64,000 nucleotides of DNA from Flavobacterium ammonificans (GCF_020885975.1 NZ_AP025183.1:496001-560000), one strand, 5' to 3'; positions 34,482-43,351 are shown, numbered from the stretch's first letter. Notes: generated by a model not told the origin, from the sequence alone. Translations and numbers: made by a program.

Positions 34482-34525
34482 ACCGCAGATTCGCAGATTT
34501 CAAAAAAAATCTGCGAATCTGTGGT
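34482..34525. repeat. Long palindromic hairpin between hemH and hemJ
   Basis: Arms 34482-34500 (starting ACCGCAGATTCGCAGATTT) and 34507-34525 pair over 19 bases with one G-U and a six-base loop. The arm is the same motif as the terminator arm at 8838. No T-tract follows, so it is not a standard terminator. It may be an mRNA-stabilising or attenuating hairpin, or a dispersed repeat. Confidence 0.65.
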
Positions 34526-34540
34526 TAACAATTAATAATT

Positions 34541-35080
34541 ATGGAATACTATAACTACCTAAAATCGTTGCATCTTATTTTTGTCATCACTTGGTTTGCG
34601 GGATTATTTTATATCGTGCGTCTATTTGTGTACCAAATTGAAGCTTCAGAAAAACCCTCTCCAGAAAAAGAAATTTTGCAGGAGCAGTTCAAAATCATGA
34701 GTTACCGTTTGTGGTACATCATCACTTGGCCTAGTGCGGTTTTAGCAACCCTGTTTGCACTTTCTTTGTTGCACATAAATCCTGCATTTGTAGAAATGCC
34801 TTGGATGCAAGTGAAGTTAGGTTTTGTAGTTTTTCTAATCGCATACCACTTTAAATGTCATGCTATATTTAAAGAATTACAACACGATAAAGTGAAGTAT
34901 AGTTCTAATTTTATGCGGATTTGGAATGAAGGTGCAACTATAATTCTTTTTGCGGTCGTCTTTTTAGTAATTCTAAAAGATGCTGTCAACTGGATTTATG
35001 GCGTAATCGGCATCTTTTTATTTTCAATTCTGATTATGTTAGGATTTAAATTTTACAAACGAATAAGAGAGAAAAAGTAA
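34541..35080 (+). CDS. hemJ: HemJ-like protoporphyrinogen oxidase (CopD-type membrane protein)
   Basis: A 179-residue inner-membrane protein with four or five helices. The N-terminal YLKSLHLIFVITWFAGLFYIVRLFVY matches HemJ (UPF0093), including the conserved His near residue 11 and the FAGL/RLFVY pattern. The middle WMQVKLGFVVFLIAYHFKCH carries the conserved Lys and His, and FMRIWNEGATIILFAVVFLVILK completes the family order. HemJ oxidises protoporphyrinogen IX to protoporphyrin IX, the one late step otherwise missing from this heme cluster, and it follows hemH. Automated pipelines often label such proteins CopD; context supports HemJ. Confidence 0.85.
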   Translation: MEYYNYLKSLHLIFVITWFAGLFYIVRLFVYQIEASEKPSPEKEILQEQFKIMSYRLWYIITWPSAVLATLFALSLLHINPAFVEMPWMQVKLGFVVFLIAYHFKCHAIFKELQHDKVKYSSNFMRIWNEGATIILFAVVFLVILKDAVNWIYGVIGIFLFSILIMLGFKFYKRIREKK

Positions 35081-35094
35081 AAAAGGCATTAGCC

Positions 35095-35121
35095 AAAAGG
35101 CAAAAGTTCCTGTTGCCTTTT
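35095..35121. terminator. Hairpin after hemJ
   Basis: AAAAGGCAA (35095-35103) and TTGCCTTTT (35113-35121) pair perfectly over nine bases. The T-run is only four bases, within the stem, so this is a possible weak terminator. Confidence 0.45.
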
Positions 35122-35142
35122 ACATTGTCTGTAGCCTAAAAT

Positions 35143-36615
35143 ATGTTTAAAAACTTCAAAATAACAATGCTTTCTCTTCGAACTAGGATTTTCCTATCGA
35201 TGATTGTATTGATTATTATGGCTTCTATCATTTTAGCATCTATCTCGATTATTCAGTTTAAAAACGAAGCAAGGGTATACCACCAAGAGCGTCTAGAAGA
35301 TAAAGAAAATGAAGTAAAAGAGCATATTAATTATGTGCTTTCGACTACTACTTATCCTTTAACACCAACTAATTTACCTTTGATTTTCAAAGATAAAATT
35401 CACGAATTGGCGCAAATTCACGCCATCGAAATCAATATTTATACCCTAGACGGAAAACTCCTTAAATCTTCCAAAGAATCATTTTCAGTGGATCAAGTGG
35501 CTTTGCCTATACCAAAGTACATTTTGAAATTAGTGCGTTCCTCCATCGAAAAACGCTTCGTTGATATCAAAACCATTGACGGTTTAAAAAACCGATCTTC
35601 CTATAGCCAAATCAAGGACGACAAATTCAAACCTTTAGGAATATTGCATCTTCCCTATGTAGAAGACGATGGTTTTTACGAAAAAGAATTGAATGGTTTT
35701 TTGATTCGATTGGCTCAGGTATATTCGTTCATGCTTATTGTTGCTTTTGGGTTGGCTTATTTTCTTTCGACCTATATTACCAAATCACTTAAAACGATTT
35801 CTGATAAATTAAGTGAAACCAGTTTAGATCAGAAAAACGAAAAAATTAGGGTTGAAGCCAGCAGTAAAGAAATCAATTTGCTGATTAAATCCTATAATGC
35901 GATGGTGGACGAACTAGAAATCAGTGCCGTTAAGTTAGCTCAAAGCGAACGTGAAGAAGCGTGGCGCGAAATGGCAAAACAAGTCGCTCACGAGATTAAA
36001 AATCCGCTAACGCCAATGCGTTTGACTGTGCAAAGTTTTCAACGAAAATTTGAACCTAATGATCCGGAAATCAAACAAAAAATGAAGGATTACTCAGAAA
36101 CTTTAATTCAGCAAATTGACACAATGAGTTCAGTAGCTTCGGCTTTCTCTAATTTTGCTTCTATGCCTGCTCAACAAAACGAAACGCTAAATGTAATCGA
36201 AGTAGTCGAATTAGCATTGGATATTTTCAACGAAGACTACTTGGTATTCGAAAAAGAAACGGAAGAAATAATTGCTGAAATTGACCGTACACAATTGATA
36301 CGAATCATTACGAATTTAGTCAAAAACGCCATTCAAGCCATATCAGACCAACAAGAAACCAAATCGATTGTAGTACAGGTCAAAAAAATGGAAAACAAGG
36401 TCTTAATAAGTGTACAAGACAACGGAATTGGAATTAAAGAAGAAGATTTAAATAGGATATTTGAACCCAAATTTACTACCAAAAATAGTGGAATGGGTCT
36501 AGGTTTAAGTATCATCAAAAATATTATAGAAAATTACAAAGGAAACATTACTTTTGAAACTCAATACGGTCAAGGGACTATCTTTAAAGTGAGTTTGCCG
36601 ATTTTAAATACTTAA
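35143..36615 (+). CDS. Membrane sensor histidine kinase
   Basis: A 490-residue orphan sensor kinase. Two membrane helices (about 14-36 and 190-212) flank a roughly 150-residue periplasmic sensor, followed by a HAMP-like linker. The HisKA box MAKQVAHEIKNPLTPMRLTVQ has the phosphoacceptor His (near 285). The HATPase has N-box NLVKNAIQAI, G1 DNGIGI, F-box FEPKFTTKNSGM and G2 GLGLSI. The HEIKNPLTP form is that of NtrY-like kinases. No response regulator is adjacent. The downstream enoyl-CoA hydratase starts 11 bases after the stop, so they may be cotranscribed. The signal is unknown. Confidence 0.92.
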   Translation: MFKNFKITMLSLRTRIFLSMIVLIIMASIILASISIIQFKNEARVYHQERLEDKENEVKEHINYVLSTTTYPLTPTNLPLIFKDKIHELAQIHAIEINIYTLDGKLLKSSKESFSVDQVALPIPKYILKLVRSSIEKRFVDIKTIDGLKNRSSYSQIKDDKFKPLGILHLPYVEDDGFYEKELNGFLIRLAQVYSFMLIVAFGLAYFLSTYITKSLKTISDKLSETSLDQKNEKIRVEASSKEINLLIKSYNAMVDELEISAVKLAQSEREEAWREMAKQVAHEIKNPLTPMRLTVQSFQRKFEPNDPEIKQKMKDYSETLIQQIDTMSSVASAFSNFASMPAQQNETLNVIEVVELALDIFNEDYLVFEKETEEIIAEIDRTQLIRIITNLVKNAIQAISDQQETKSIVVQVKKMENKVLISVQDNGIGIKEEDLNRIFEPKFTTKNSGMGLGLSIIKNIIENYKGNITFETQYGQGTIFKVSLPILNT

Positions 36616-36626
36616 AATATACTTTT

Positions 36627-37409
36627 ATGAACTACGAAAATTTATTGATTGCTATAGAAAACAAAATAGCATTGGTTACATTGAATCGTCCAACTAAACT
36701 CAATGCTTTAAATAAAGATACTCTTGCAGAATTACACGCTGCGTTTTCTGATTTAGAAAAAGATGATACTGTTCAAGTTATAATCTTAACTGGAAGTGGA
36801 GAAAAAGCATTTGTGGCTGGTGCTGATATTGCTGAATTTGCTAATTTCTCTGCTCAAGAAGGAACACAACTCGCTGCTGAGGGACACCAAAAAGTATTTG
36901 ACCACATTGAAAATTTAAAAAAACCTGTCATTGCTGCTGTTAACGGATTTGCCTTAGGAGGCGGATTGGAACTAGCTATGGCCTGTCATTTTAGAGTGGC
37001 ATCAGACAATGCCAAAATGGGATTGCCAGAAGTAACACTAGGATTGATTCCTGGTTATGGTGGCACACAACGTTTACCTCAACTCGTAGGAAAAGGACGT
37101 GCAATGGAAATGATTCTAACAGCCACTATGATTTCAGCTGCCGAAGCGAAAGAATATGGATTGGTGAATCATGTTGTCCCTCAATCCGAACTAATTGAAT
37201 TTTGCCAAGGTTTAGCTCAAAAAATTTGTAAAAATGCGCCTGTTGCTATTAGTGAAGCCATCCAAGCTGTGAATGCAAATTTTGACAAATCTAAAAATGG
37301 GTATGAAACAGAAATAAATTCTTTTGGCAAATTATTTAGTACTGATGATTTCAAAGAAGGAACAACCGCCTTTTTAGAAAAAAGAAAAGCCAATTTTATC
37401 GGGAAATAA
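36627..37409 (+). CDS. Enoyl-CoA hydratase (crotonase family)
   Basis: Hydrates 2-enoyl-CoA in fatty acid or amino acid breakdown. The 260-residue protein has the oxyanion-hole segment FVAGADIAEF (near 66) and both catalytic glutamates: one in ALGGGLELAMACHFRVAS (near 115), the other in MGLPEVTLGLIPGYGGTQRLP (near 135). The second oxyanion-hole region is also there. Both Glu present suggests a real hydratase rather than an isomerase. The actual acyl chain is not predictable. Confidence 0.9.
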   Translation: MNYENLLIAIENKIALVTLNRPTKLNALNKDTLAELHAAFSDLEKDDTVQVIILTGSGEKAFVAGADIAEFANFSAQEGTQLAAEGHQKVFDHIENLKKPVIAAVNGFALGGGLELAMACHFRVASDNAKMGLPEVTLGLIPGYGGTQRLPQLVGKGRAMEMILTATMISAAEAKEYGLVNHVVPQSELIEFCQGLAQKICKNAPVAISEAIQAVNANFDKSKNGYETEINSFGKLFSTDDFKEGTTAFLEKRKANFIGK

Positions 37410-37431
37410 TTCGAAAATCTAAATCAAACAA

Positions 37432-37836
37432 ATGTCTTTTCAAACTGAATTTGCCCTTTTTTGGGAAAGTGTAAAAGAAAGTATGGCACAGTATACTTTT
37501 GCCAAATTAACCTTGGCAAAAACCATTGGCGATACCGAATTGAAAAATATTTATATGCGTCCCGTTCTAGTGGATGACCAAGTGCGTATTTCGCTTATTT
37601 CGCGATACAAAACGGAGGAAGTAGAAAGTTTTCATACGCTAGAAGAAGCCTTTTTTGTACTTTCTTCGTACTTGAACAATCCGTTTTTGACCGCTTTATT
37701 GTTCACAACAGAAAACGATTTGACCTTCAAATTAAACAAAAAAAGAGTAGGTAGTATTGTAGAACAGGCGCCTACTTTTAAAAGTGCTTCAGATGTGGTT
37801 TTAGAAATGCAAGAGAAACAACTTTCAATAGACTAA
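37432..37836 (+). CDS. Hypothetical protein, resembles the N-terminal domain of a SAM-methyltransferase family
   Basis: A 134-residue cytoplasmic protein with no known motif. The pattern YTFAKLTLAKTIGDTELKNIYMRPVLVDDQVRISLISRYKTEE, then LLFTTENDLTFKLNKK, recalls from memory the N-terminal domain found on certain Bacteroidota class I methyltransferases, but the methyltransferase half is absent: the frame stops at 37836 and the next gene is convergent four bases later. Either the domain stands alone here or the gene has been shortened. It follows the enoyl-CoA hydratase by 22 bases. The CDS is well supported; function is not. Confidence 0.7.
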   Translation: MSFQTEFALFWESVKESMAQYTFAKLTLAKTIGDTELKNIYMRPVLVDDQVRISLISRYKTEEVESFHTLEEAFFVLSSYLNNPFLTALLFTTENDLTFKLNKKRVGSIVEQAPTFKSASDVVLEMQEKQLSID

Positions 37837-37839
37837 TAT

Positions 37840-38493
37840 TTATTTTCTCCCCTCCCATTCAGCATAAAATTGTTCTAAAAAACCTTCCATATAACGGTGG
37901 CGTTCTTGGGCAATTTGTTTTCCAGTTTCAGTATTCATTTTGTCTTTCAACAACAATAGTTTTTCATAAAAATGATTGATGGTAGGCGCCTCATTCTTTT
38001 TGTATTCTTCTTTTGTCATAGACAAATTGGGAGCTATTTCAGGATTGTATAATGTTCTATTTTTGAACCCTCCATAATTGAATGTTCTAGCGATCCCAAT
38101 GGCGCCAATAGCATCCAAACGATCTGCATCTTGAACAATATCCAATTCAATAGAAGAAAATTTCCTCTCTACTCTGCCGCCTTTGAACGAAATGTTTTCA
38201 ATAATCGCAATTACGTGGTCTATAGTTTCGGAAGAAACATTTTGAGCTTCTAAAAAAGTGCGCGCTGTTTTTGGTCCTATGGTTTCATTTCCGTTATGGA
38301 ATTTACTATCTGCAATATCGTGAAGTAAAGCGCTTAATTGAACAATCTCTAAATCACAATTTTCAGATGCAGCAATCAACAAGGCATTTTTATACACACG
38401 CTCAATATGAAACCAATCGTGACCGCCTTCGGCTTGAGCTAAAGCTGTTTTTACAAATTCTATCGTTTGATCAATCAAATTAGTAATGCTCAT
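37840..38493 (-). CDS. HD-domain phosphohydrolase
   Basis: A 217-residue metal-dependent phosphohydrolase. The N-terminal GGHDWFHIERVYKNAL provides the first His, LSALLHDIAD the HD pair (near 57), and IVQDADRLDAIGAIGIARTFNYGG the final Asp and the typical tail of the YpgQ/YedJ-type family, which hydrolyses nucleotides. The substrate is not known. It is convergent with the preceding hypothetical gene, three bases apart. Confidence 0.9.
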   Translation of the reverse strand: MSITNLIDQTIEFVKTALAQAEGGHDWFHIERVYKNALLIAASENCDLEIVQLSALLHDIADSKFHNGNETIGPKTARTFLEAQNVSSETIDHVIAIIENISFKGGRVERKFSSIELDIVQDADRLDAIGAIGIARTFNYGGFKNRTLYNPEIAPNLSMTKEEYKKNEAPTINHFYEKLLLLKDKMNTETGKQIAQERHRYMEGFLEQFYAEWEGRK

Positions 38494-38513
38494 ATTGAAA
38501 ATGGTTTTATAAA

Positions 38514-38542
38514 AAAAGCTGAATCATTATAATTCAGCTTTT
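38514..38542 (-). terminator. Terminator of the acyl-ACP desaturase gene
   Basis: AAAAGCTGAAT (38514-38524) and ATTCAGCTTTT (38532-38542) form a perfect stem with a seven-base loop. On the minus strand it is followed by a further T-run (TTTTTTTAT), directly downstream of the desaturase. Confidence 0.8.
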
Positions 38543-38568
38543 AAATTTTATTTAAAAATACTCATTTT

Positions 38569-39555
38569 TTACAATGTAGCAGGCTCTACCCATTTAAAGA
38601 TATACGACTCTTGAGGAATCACTATTCTTTCTGAAATTTTAGCCATTCTTGCAGGTAATTTCATTAAATAATCACGCGCTTTTTCAGCTTCATCAGTCAA
38701 ATTACCAATTTTATCGATTTCCCATTTGTCGATTAACTTTTGCATAATTTCTACATAATCATTCGCAGTGTATACTCCAATACGTTGTGCTGAATCAGAG
38801 AAATTTTCAAAAGCCGAACTGATTTTTTGCCCAGACTCTCTTAAAAAATGAGCCGGCATAACAATTTTTTGCTTCATCATGTATTGAAACGCTAACATCA
38901 TTTCGCTCGGGTCTACTTGAAAAATTCGGTTCACAAATTCGCTATACGCATGGTGGTGACGCATTTCGTCTCCTGCAATCATTTTACACATTTTAGACAG
39001 TTTATTATCTCCGTGTTTTTTGGCAATTTGTGATACTCTATTGTGCGAAACGTAAGTCGCTAACTCTTGGAAACTCGTGTAAACAAAGTTTTTATACGGG
39101 TCTCTTCCTGTTCCAATATCGAATCCGTCGTTAATCAAATGTTGGGTAGTAATTTCTACTTCACGCATGTTGATTCGTCCAGACAAATACAAGTATTTAT
39201 TCAATACGTCTCCGTGGCGGTTTTCTTCTCCAGTCCATTGACGAATCCAACTCGACCAACCGTTTCTTTCTAAATTATTAACTCCTTCTACTTCCATTAA
39301 CCAAGACTCATACGTTGGTAAAGCCTCTTCGGTAATGGTATCTCCCACCATAGCTACCCAAAAATCATAGGGTAAATCTTTAGCAATTTCTCTTAGTTCT
39401 TTTACTTCTTCAAAAAAGTTTTCACTTTGTGAATCCGGTAAGAAATCAGTTGGTTGCCAAATGTTTTCTACTGGAATTAGGTACTGTTCTACGAAGCTAT
39501 CCACGTTCTTTTCCAAAAACTGCATTACTTCTAAACGAATGTTTTTAATTGACAT
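38569..39555 (-). CDS. Acyl-[acyl-carrier-protein] desaturase (fatty acid desaturase type 2)
   Basis: A soluble di-iron desaturase that puts a double bond into acyl-ACP, giving monounsaturated membrane lipids. The 328-residue protein has both iron-binding motifs: EENRHGD (near 110) and DEMRHHH (near 197). Related stretches are IRQWTGEENRHGDVLNKYLYL and MCKMIAGDEMRHHHAYSEF. It lies 11 bases downstream of the PlsC gene on the same strand, so acyl desaturation and phospholipid assembly are likely co-expressed. A strong terminator follows. Confidence 0.92.
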   Translation of the reverse strand: MSIKNIRLEVMQFLEKNVDSFVEQYLIPVENIWQPTDFLPDSQSENFFEEVKELREIAKDLPYDFWVAMVGDTITEEALPTYESWLMEVEGVNNLERNGWSSWIRQWTGEENRHGDVLNKYLYLSGRINMREVEITTQHLINDGFDIGTGRDPYKNFVYTSFQELATYVSHNRVSQIAKKHGDNKLSKMCKMIAGDEMRHHHAYSEFVNRIFQVDPSEMMLAFQYMMKQKIVMPAHFLRESGQKISSAFENFSDSAQRIGVYTANDYVEIMQKLIDKWEIDKIGNLTDEAEKARDYLMKLPARMAKISERIVIPQESYIFKWVEPATL

Positions 39556-39566
39556 TATATCTATTG

Positions 39567-40301
39567 TTAAATTTGTATTCCTTCTACTACTACCTTTTCC
39601 GTTTGTTCCATTAACTCCTCAAATGAAAACTCACTCACCTTTAATGGCTGGTGAATTGTAAATTTGAGGCGGTTGCCTAATCCCATTGGAAAAGCACCAA
39701 ATCGAACCATTTTCCATGAATTGTTAATGGTAATTGGTACCACATAAGCAGATGGAGCATGCTTACATAATATTTTCAATCCGCTTTGCGCAAAGGACTT
39801 TGGTTGTCCAGTTCTACTTCTTGTTCCCTCAGGAAAAATTAATGCCGATCGCGTATTTTTTTCTATGTATTCAGACAATCCTTTTATTAACGGAATGGCT
39901 TGTTTTGAGTCTTTCCTGTCTATTAATACAGAACCTCCGTGATTTAAATTATAGGACACACTTGGAATTCCTTTACCAAGCTCTTTCTTACTTACAAACT
40001 TGCAATGAAAATCTCTTAAATACCAAATAATAGCTACAATATCATACAAACTCTGATGATTCGCCACAAAAATAATTGGGACATTTTTGGGAATACTTTC
40101 GGTGTTTTCAAACTGATAAGTCGTTCCTAAAAGATTCGTGCAACGCACTAAAAAAAAGTTGAGATAATCCACACTTTTCTTATGCGCCTGATAACCAAAA
40201 ACATTGAAACAAAACCATTGGATTGGGTGAAAAAGAACCAAAAAAAATCCGAAACACAAATAGTAAATTATGGAAAGGGGATATGAAACTAATTTTTGCA
40301 T
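39567..40301 (-). CDS. plsC: 1-acyl-sn-glycerol-3-phosphate acyltransferase
   Basis: Adds the second acyl chain to lysophosphatidic acid. The catalytic Hx4D motif is in FVANHQSLYDIVAIIWYL (near 77), the phosphate-binding motif is FPEGTRSRTG (near 150), and VVPITINNSWKM follows. There is an N-terminal membrane helix (about 8-30). 244 residues is normal. It forms a two-gene unit with the acyl-ACP desaturase. The upstream region is shared with divergent rnpA. Confidence 0.92.
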   Translation of the reverse strand: MQKLVSYPLSIIYYLCFGFFLVLFHPIQWFCFNVFGYQAHKKSVDYLNFFLVRCTNLLGTTYQFENTESIPKNVPIIFVANHQSLYDIVAIIWYLRDFHCKFVSKKELGKGIPSVSYNLNHGGSVLIDRKDSKQAIPLIKGLSEYIEKNTRSALIFPEGTRSRTGQPKSFAQSGLKILCKHAPSAYVVPITINNSWKMVRFGAFPMGLGNRLKFTIHQPLKVSEFSFEELMEQTEKVVVEGIQI

Positions 40302-40387
40302 GCGTTGTAAATGAAGTACAATAATACAAAATAAATTTTTAGGACTAATTAAATCCTCAATAATAACGCCTATTTAGGGTTTAATTG

Positions 40388-40395
40388 TACCTTTG
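40388..40395 (+). promoter_or_regulatory. -7 element of rnpA
   Basis: TACCTTTG fits TAnnTTTG and ends 31 bases before the ATG at 40427. No -33 TTG at the right distance was found. Confidence 0.4.
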
Positions 40396-40426
40396 AACTC
40401 TAAAATAAGTGGTATTTTTCCCAGAA

Positions 40427-40822
40427 ATGAATTTTAATTATCCAAAAAACGAAAAACTAAAAAGCAAAATCACCATCGGATTACTATTTTCCGAAGGAAA
40501 ATCGGTGTCTAAATACCCTTTGCGTTTAGTGTATCATTCGGGTGCTTTAGGAGACGAGCAACAATTAAAAGTTGGTGTTTCGGTTTCTAAAAAATACTTC
40601 AAAAAAGCAGTTGATCGTAATTATTTTAAACGTCTTTTGCGTGAGTCGTATCGTTTGAATCAACATTTGTTAAAACAACAGCTCGACCAGCCTTATGCGT
40701 TAATGCTTTTTTACCAAAGCAAAGACCGCTTGTCGTTTGAAGAAATCAACATCAAAACAGTTCAATTATTTGAAAAATTCCTAGCGCAAGTTCAGGATTC
40801 AAAACAAGAAGAAGTAAAATAA
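40427..40822 (+). CDS. rnpA: Ribonuclease P protein component
   Basis: The protein subunit of RNase P, which matures tRNA 5' ends. The 131-residue protein starts MNFNYPKNEKLKS; this ATG is preferred to an in-frame GTG at 40409 because the family starts at the KNEKLKSK region. The RNA-binding signature is VSVSKKYFKKAVDRNYFKRLLRESYRLN, near residues 52-80. rpmH is not adjacent, unlike many bacteria but as usual in Bacteroidota. It is followed by the C-terminal processing protease. Confidence 0.92.
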   Translation: MNFNYPKNEKLKSKITIGLLFSEGKSVSKYPLRLVYHSGALGDEQQLKVGVSVSKKYFKKAVDRNYFKRLLRESYRLNQHLLKQQLDQPYALMLFYQSKDRLSFEEINIKTVQLFEKFLAQVQDSKQEEVK

Positions 40823-40892
40823 ACTACCACCAAAACGTAGAGTATTCTAATTTATTCTTATTTTAGACCATTCAATCTAAGCTTTCGTTACT

Positions 40893-42530
40893 ATGATTTC
40901 TGCATTCAAAAAAAAATATATTATTCCTGTTATAGCGTCTGGCTTTTTGTATGTTGGCGCTAGTTTCAAGGAAGATTTTTTTGAAGTAGCCAAGCAAATT
41001 GAAATCTTTACCACGCTATTCAAAGAATTGAATAAAAACTATGTGGACGAGACCAATCCCGGCGAATTAATGGATAAAGCCATTAAAGGAATGTTGGCCA
41101 GTCTTGATCCTTACACTGTTTTCTTCAACGAGCAAGATGTGGTAAAATTTAAAATCAACAATACAGGAGAATATACTGGAATTGGGGTTTTAATTACTCG
41201 TAAAGAAGACCGATTAATCATCAAAGAACCCTATAAAAATTTCCCTGCAGACAAAGCCGGACTAAAAGCGGGTGATGAAATTATCCAAATTGGAGATGTA
41301 CTCATAGCCGACTTCAAAGACGATGCATCGCAACTATTAAAAGGGGCAAAAAACACTAAAATTGACATCAAATACATTCGTCAAGGAAAAACCAATGCTA
41401 CCCAAATTGTATTGGACGAAGTCGAAATCAAATCGGTGCCGTTCTATGGAAAAATAGATGAGAAAACGGGTTATATTGTATTGGCACACTTCAACAAAAA
41501 AGCAGGATTAGAAACTAAAAATGCTTTGGAACAACTCAAAAAAGAAGGCGCTGAACGTATCGTTTTAGATTTACGCGATAATCCAGGTGGATTGTTAAAC
41601 GAAGCTGTGACAATTTGCAATTTATTTGTGCCTAAAAACGAAATTATTGTTACCACAAAATCGAAAATCGACAAACACAACAATGTCTATAAAACAACAA
41701 AAGAGCCTGTTGATACTGAAATTCCGCTAGCGATTATTGTTAATGGAAGAAGTGCCTCGGCTTCTGAAATTGTTTCGGGAGCTTTACAGGATTTAGATCG
41801 CGCGGTGATTGTTGGTAGTCGAAGTTTTGGGAAAGGTTTGGTTCAAAGGCCGGTTGATTTGACCTATGGGACGCAATTAAAAGTAACCATTTCTCGTTAC
41901 TACACACCATCGGGTCGTTGTATTCAAGCCTTAGATTATACCCGCAAGGACAAAAACGGAATTGCCACAAAACGTGACGAGAAAAATTATACTGCTTTTA
42001 AAACTAAAAAAGGAAGAACTGTCTATGATGGTGGTGGTATTCAGCCTGATATAGCAATCGAAGAAACAAAATTAAGTCCTATTGCAGAAGCATTAGAGAG
42101 GAATGATGCTATTTTCAATTTTGCAACCCAATATTATTTTAAAAATCCAAACCTAGGCAATACGATTCCAAATATCTCAGAATCGGATTACCAAGATTTC
42201 AAACAGTTTTTAAAAACGTCTAAATTTTCTTTTAACACCCAAACTGAATTAGCATTGAAAAATACTTTGGCTACAGCCAAAAAAGAGCAAATCGACGAAG
42301 CGATTGCTATAGAATACCAACAATTATTAATTGCGCTACAAAAAAGCGAAAATGCGTTATTGGATAAAAATCAAAGAGAAATTAAACATTTAATACAAGA
42401 AGAACTAATCAAGCGCTACCAATATCAAGAAGGTTTGTATCAATTTTATCTCAAAAATAATATTGAAATCAAAAGAGCCACACAAGTGTTAAACTCCACT
42501 TCAGAGTATAATACCCTCTTAAAAATGTAA
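40893..42530 (+). CDS. S41 family C-terminal processing peptidase (CtpA/Prc type)
   Basis: A 545-residue periplasmic serine protease with an N-terminal membrane anchor or signal (about 5-25). A PDZ domain lies at about 85-170 (YTGIGVLITRKEDRLII, FPADKAGLKAGDEIIQIGDV). The S41 catalytic region GRSASASEIVSGALQDLDRA and SFGKGLVQ gives S289, K314 and Q318 with the same spacing as E. coli Prc. A helical C-terminal region follows. The stop overlaps the start of the next gene (TAATG), coupling it to an OmpA-domain protein. Likely role: envelope protein processing. Confidence 0.93.
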   Translation: MISAFKKKYIIPVIASGFLYVGASFKEDFFEVAKQIEIFTTLFKELNKNYVDETNPGELMDKAIKGMLASLDPYTVFFNEQDVVKFKINNTGEYTGIGVLITRKEDRLIIKEPYKNFPADKAGLKAGDEIIQIGDVLIADFKDDASQLLKGAKNTKIDIKYIRQGKTNATQIVLDEVEIKSVPFYGKIDEKTGYIVLAHFNKKAGLETKNALEQLKKEGAERIVLDLRDNPGGLLNEAVTICNLFVPKNEIIVTTKSKIDKHNNVYKTTKEPVDTEIPLAIIVNGRSASASEIVSGALQDLDRAVIVGSRSFGKGLVQRPVDLTYGTQLKVTISRYYTPSGRCIQALDYTRKDKNGIATKRDEKNYTAFKTKKGRTVYDGGGIQPDIAIEETKLSPIAEALERNDAIFNFATQYYFKNPNLGNTIPNISESDYQDFKQFLKTSKFSFNTQTELALKNTLATAKKEQIDEAIAIEYQQLLIALQKSENALLDKNQREIKHLIQEELIKRYQYQEGLYQFYLKNNIEIKRATQVLNSTSEYNTLLKM

Positions 42531-43351
42531 TGAATAACTTTTTCAAAATAGGATTGTTACTGTTAGTCTTGAGTGGTTTTGCACAAGATAAAGCCTCACA
42601 TACTGTCTATTTTGATTTAGATAAAGATCATCTTAAAGAAACTCAAAAAGACCTACTCTGTGATTTTTTTCAAAAAATTGACAGTAGTCACATCGAATCC
42701 ATTAGTGTTTTTGGTTACTGTGATGATAGAGGATCTTCTTTATATAACATTGATTTGTCAAACCGTCGAGTTCAGTCGGTTGAGGCGGTTTTAATGCGAC
42801 TAGGTATTCCTCAAAAAAAAGTAATCACCCTAGAGGGAAAAGGTAGAATTATGGTGAATAAAGACACTATTTCCGACTTAAATGAAACTCGATCTAAAAA
42901 TAGGAGAGTGGTAGTTTTTGTAAAAAAAACATTGCAATCTCAATATTTTATGGGAATTCCGAAGCTTTATACTGAGTTTCAATTTCCACATACAAAAGGG
43001 GATCGTATCTATTTGGAACACGTAAAATTCGAAACAGGAAGTAGCTATTTAGATTTGAATTCAAGAATAATTTTAGATAAAACAATTGCTTACTTGAAAA
43101 ACAATCCAACTATTGTTTTTGAAATTCAAGGACATGTTTGTTGCACGCCGCCTCAATATACAGATGCTTTAGACAAAGTAACCAGAGACCGGAAGCTTTC
43201 ATACAACAGAGCAAAAGCAGTTTACCGTTACCTTGTAATGCGAAAAATAGACCCTTCTCGAATGACATTTAAAGGATATGGCAATCGATTTCCGTTGGGT
43301 AAAGCTGTTGAATTAGACCGAAGAGTGGAAATAGTAATTATAAAATCTTAA
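42530..43351 (+). CDS. Protein with two tandem OmpA-like domains
   Basis: A 273-residue exported protein (signal peptide about 1-18, ending GFAQ). Two OmpA-like peptidoglycan-binding modules follow: residues about 25-130 (YFDLDKDHLKETQ, GYCDDRGSSLYNIDLSNRRVQSV) and about 160-273 (VKFETGSSYLDLNSRIILDKT, SYNRAKAVYRYLVMRKI, GNRFPLGKAVELDRRVEIVI). There is no beta-barrel, so it is periplasmic. Translationally coupled to the S41 protease upstream, suggesting a cell wall or envelope maintenance function. The 3' end overlaps the convergent GNAT gene by four bases. Confidence 0.85.
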   Translation: MNNFFKIGLLLLVLSGFAQDKASHTVYFDLDKDHLKETQKDLLCDFFQKIDSSHIESISVFGYCDDRGSSLYNIDLSNRRVQSVEAVLMRLGIPQKKVITLEGKGRIMVNKDTISDLNETRSKNRRVVVFVKKTLQSQYFMGIPKLYTEFQFPHTKGDRIYLEHVKFETGSSYLDLNSRIILDKTIAYLKNNPTIVFEIQGHVCCTPPQYTDALDKVTRDRKLSYNRAKAVYRYLVMRKIDPSRMTFKGYGNRFPLGKAVELDRRVEIVIIKS

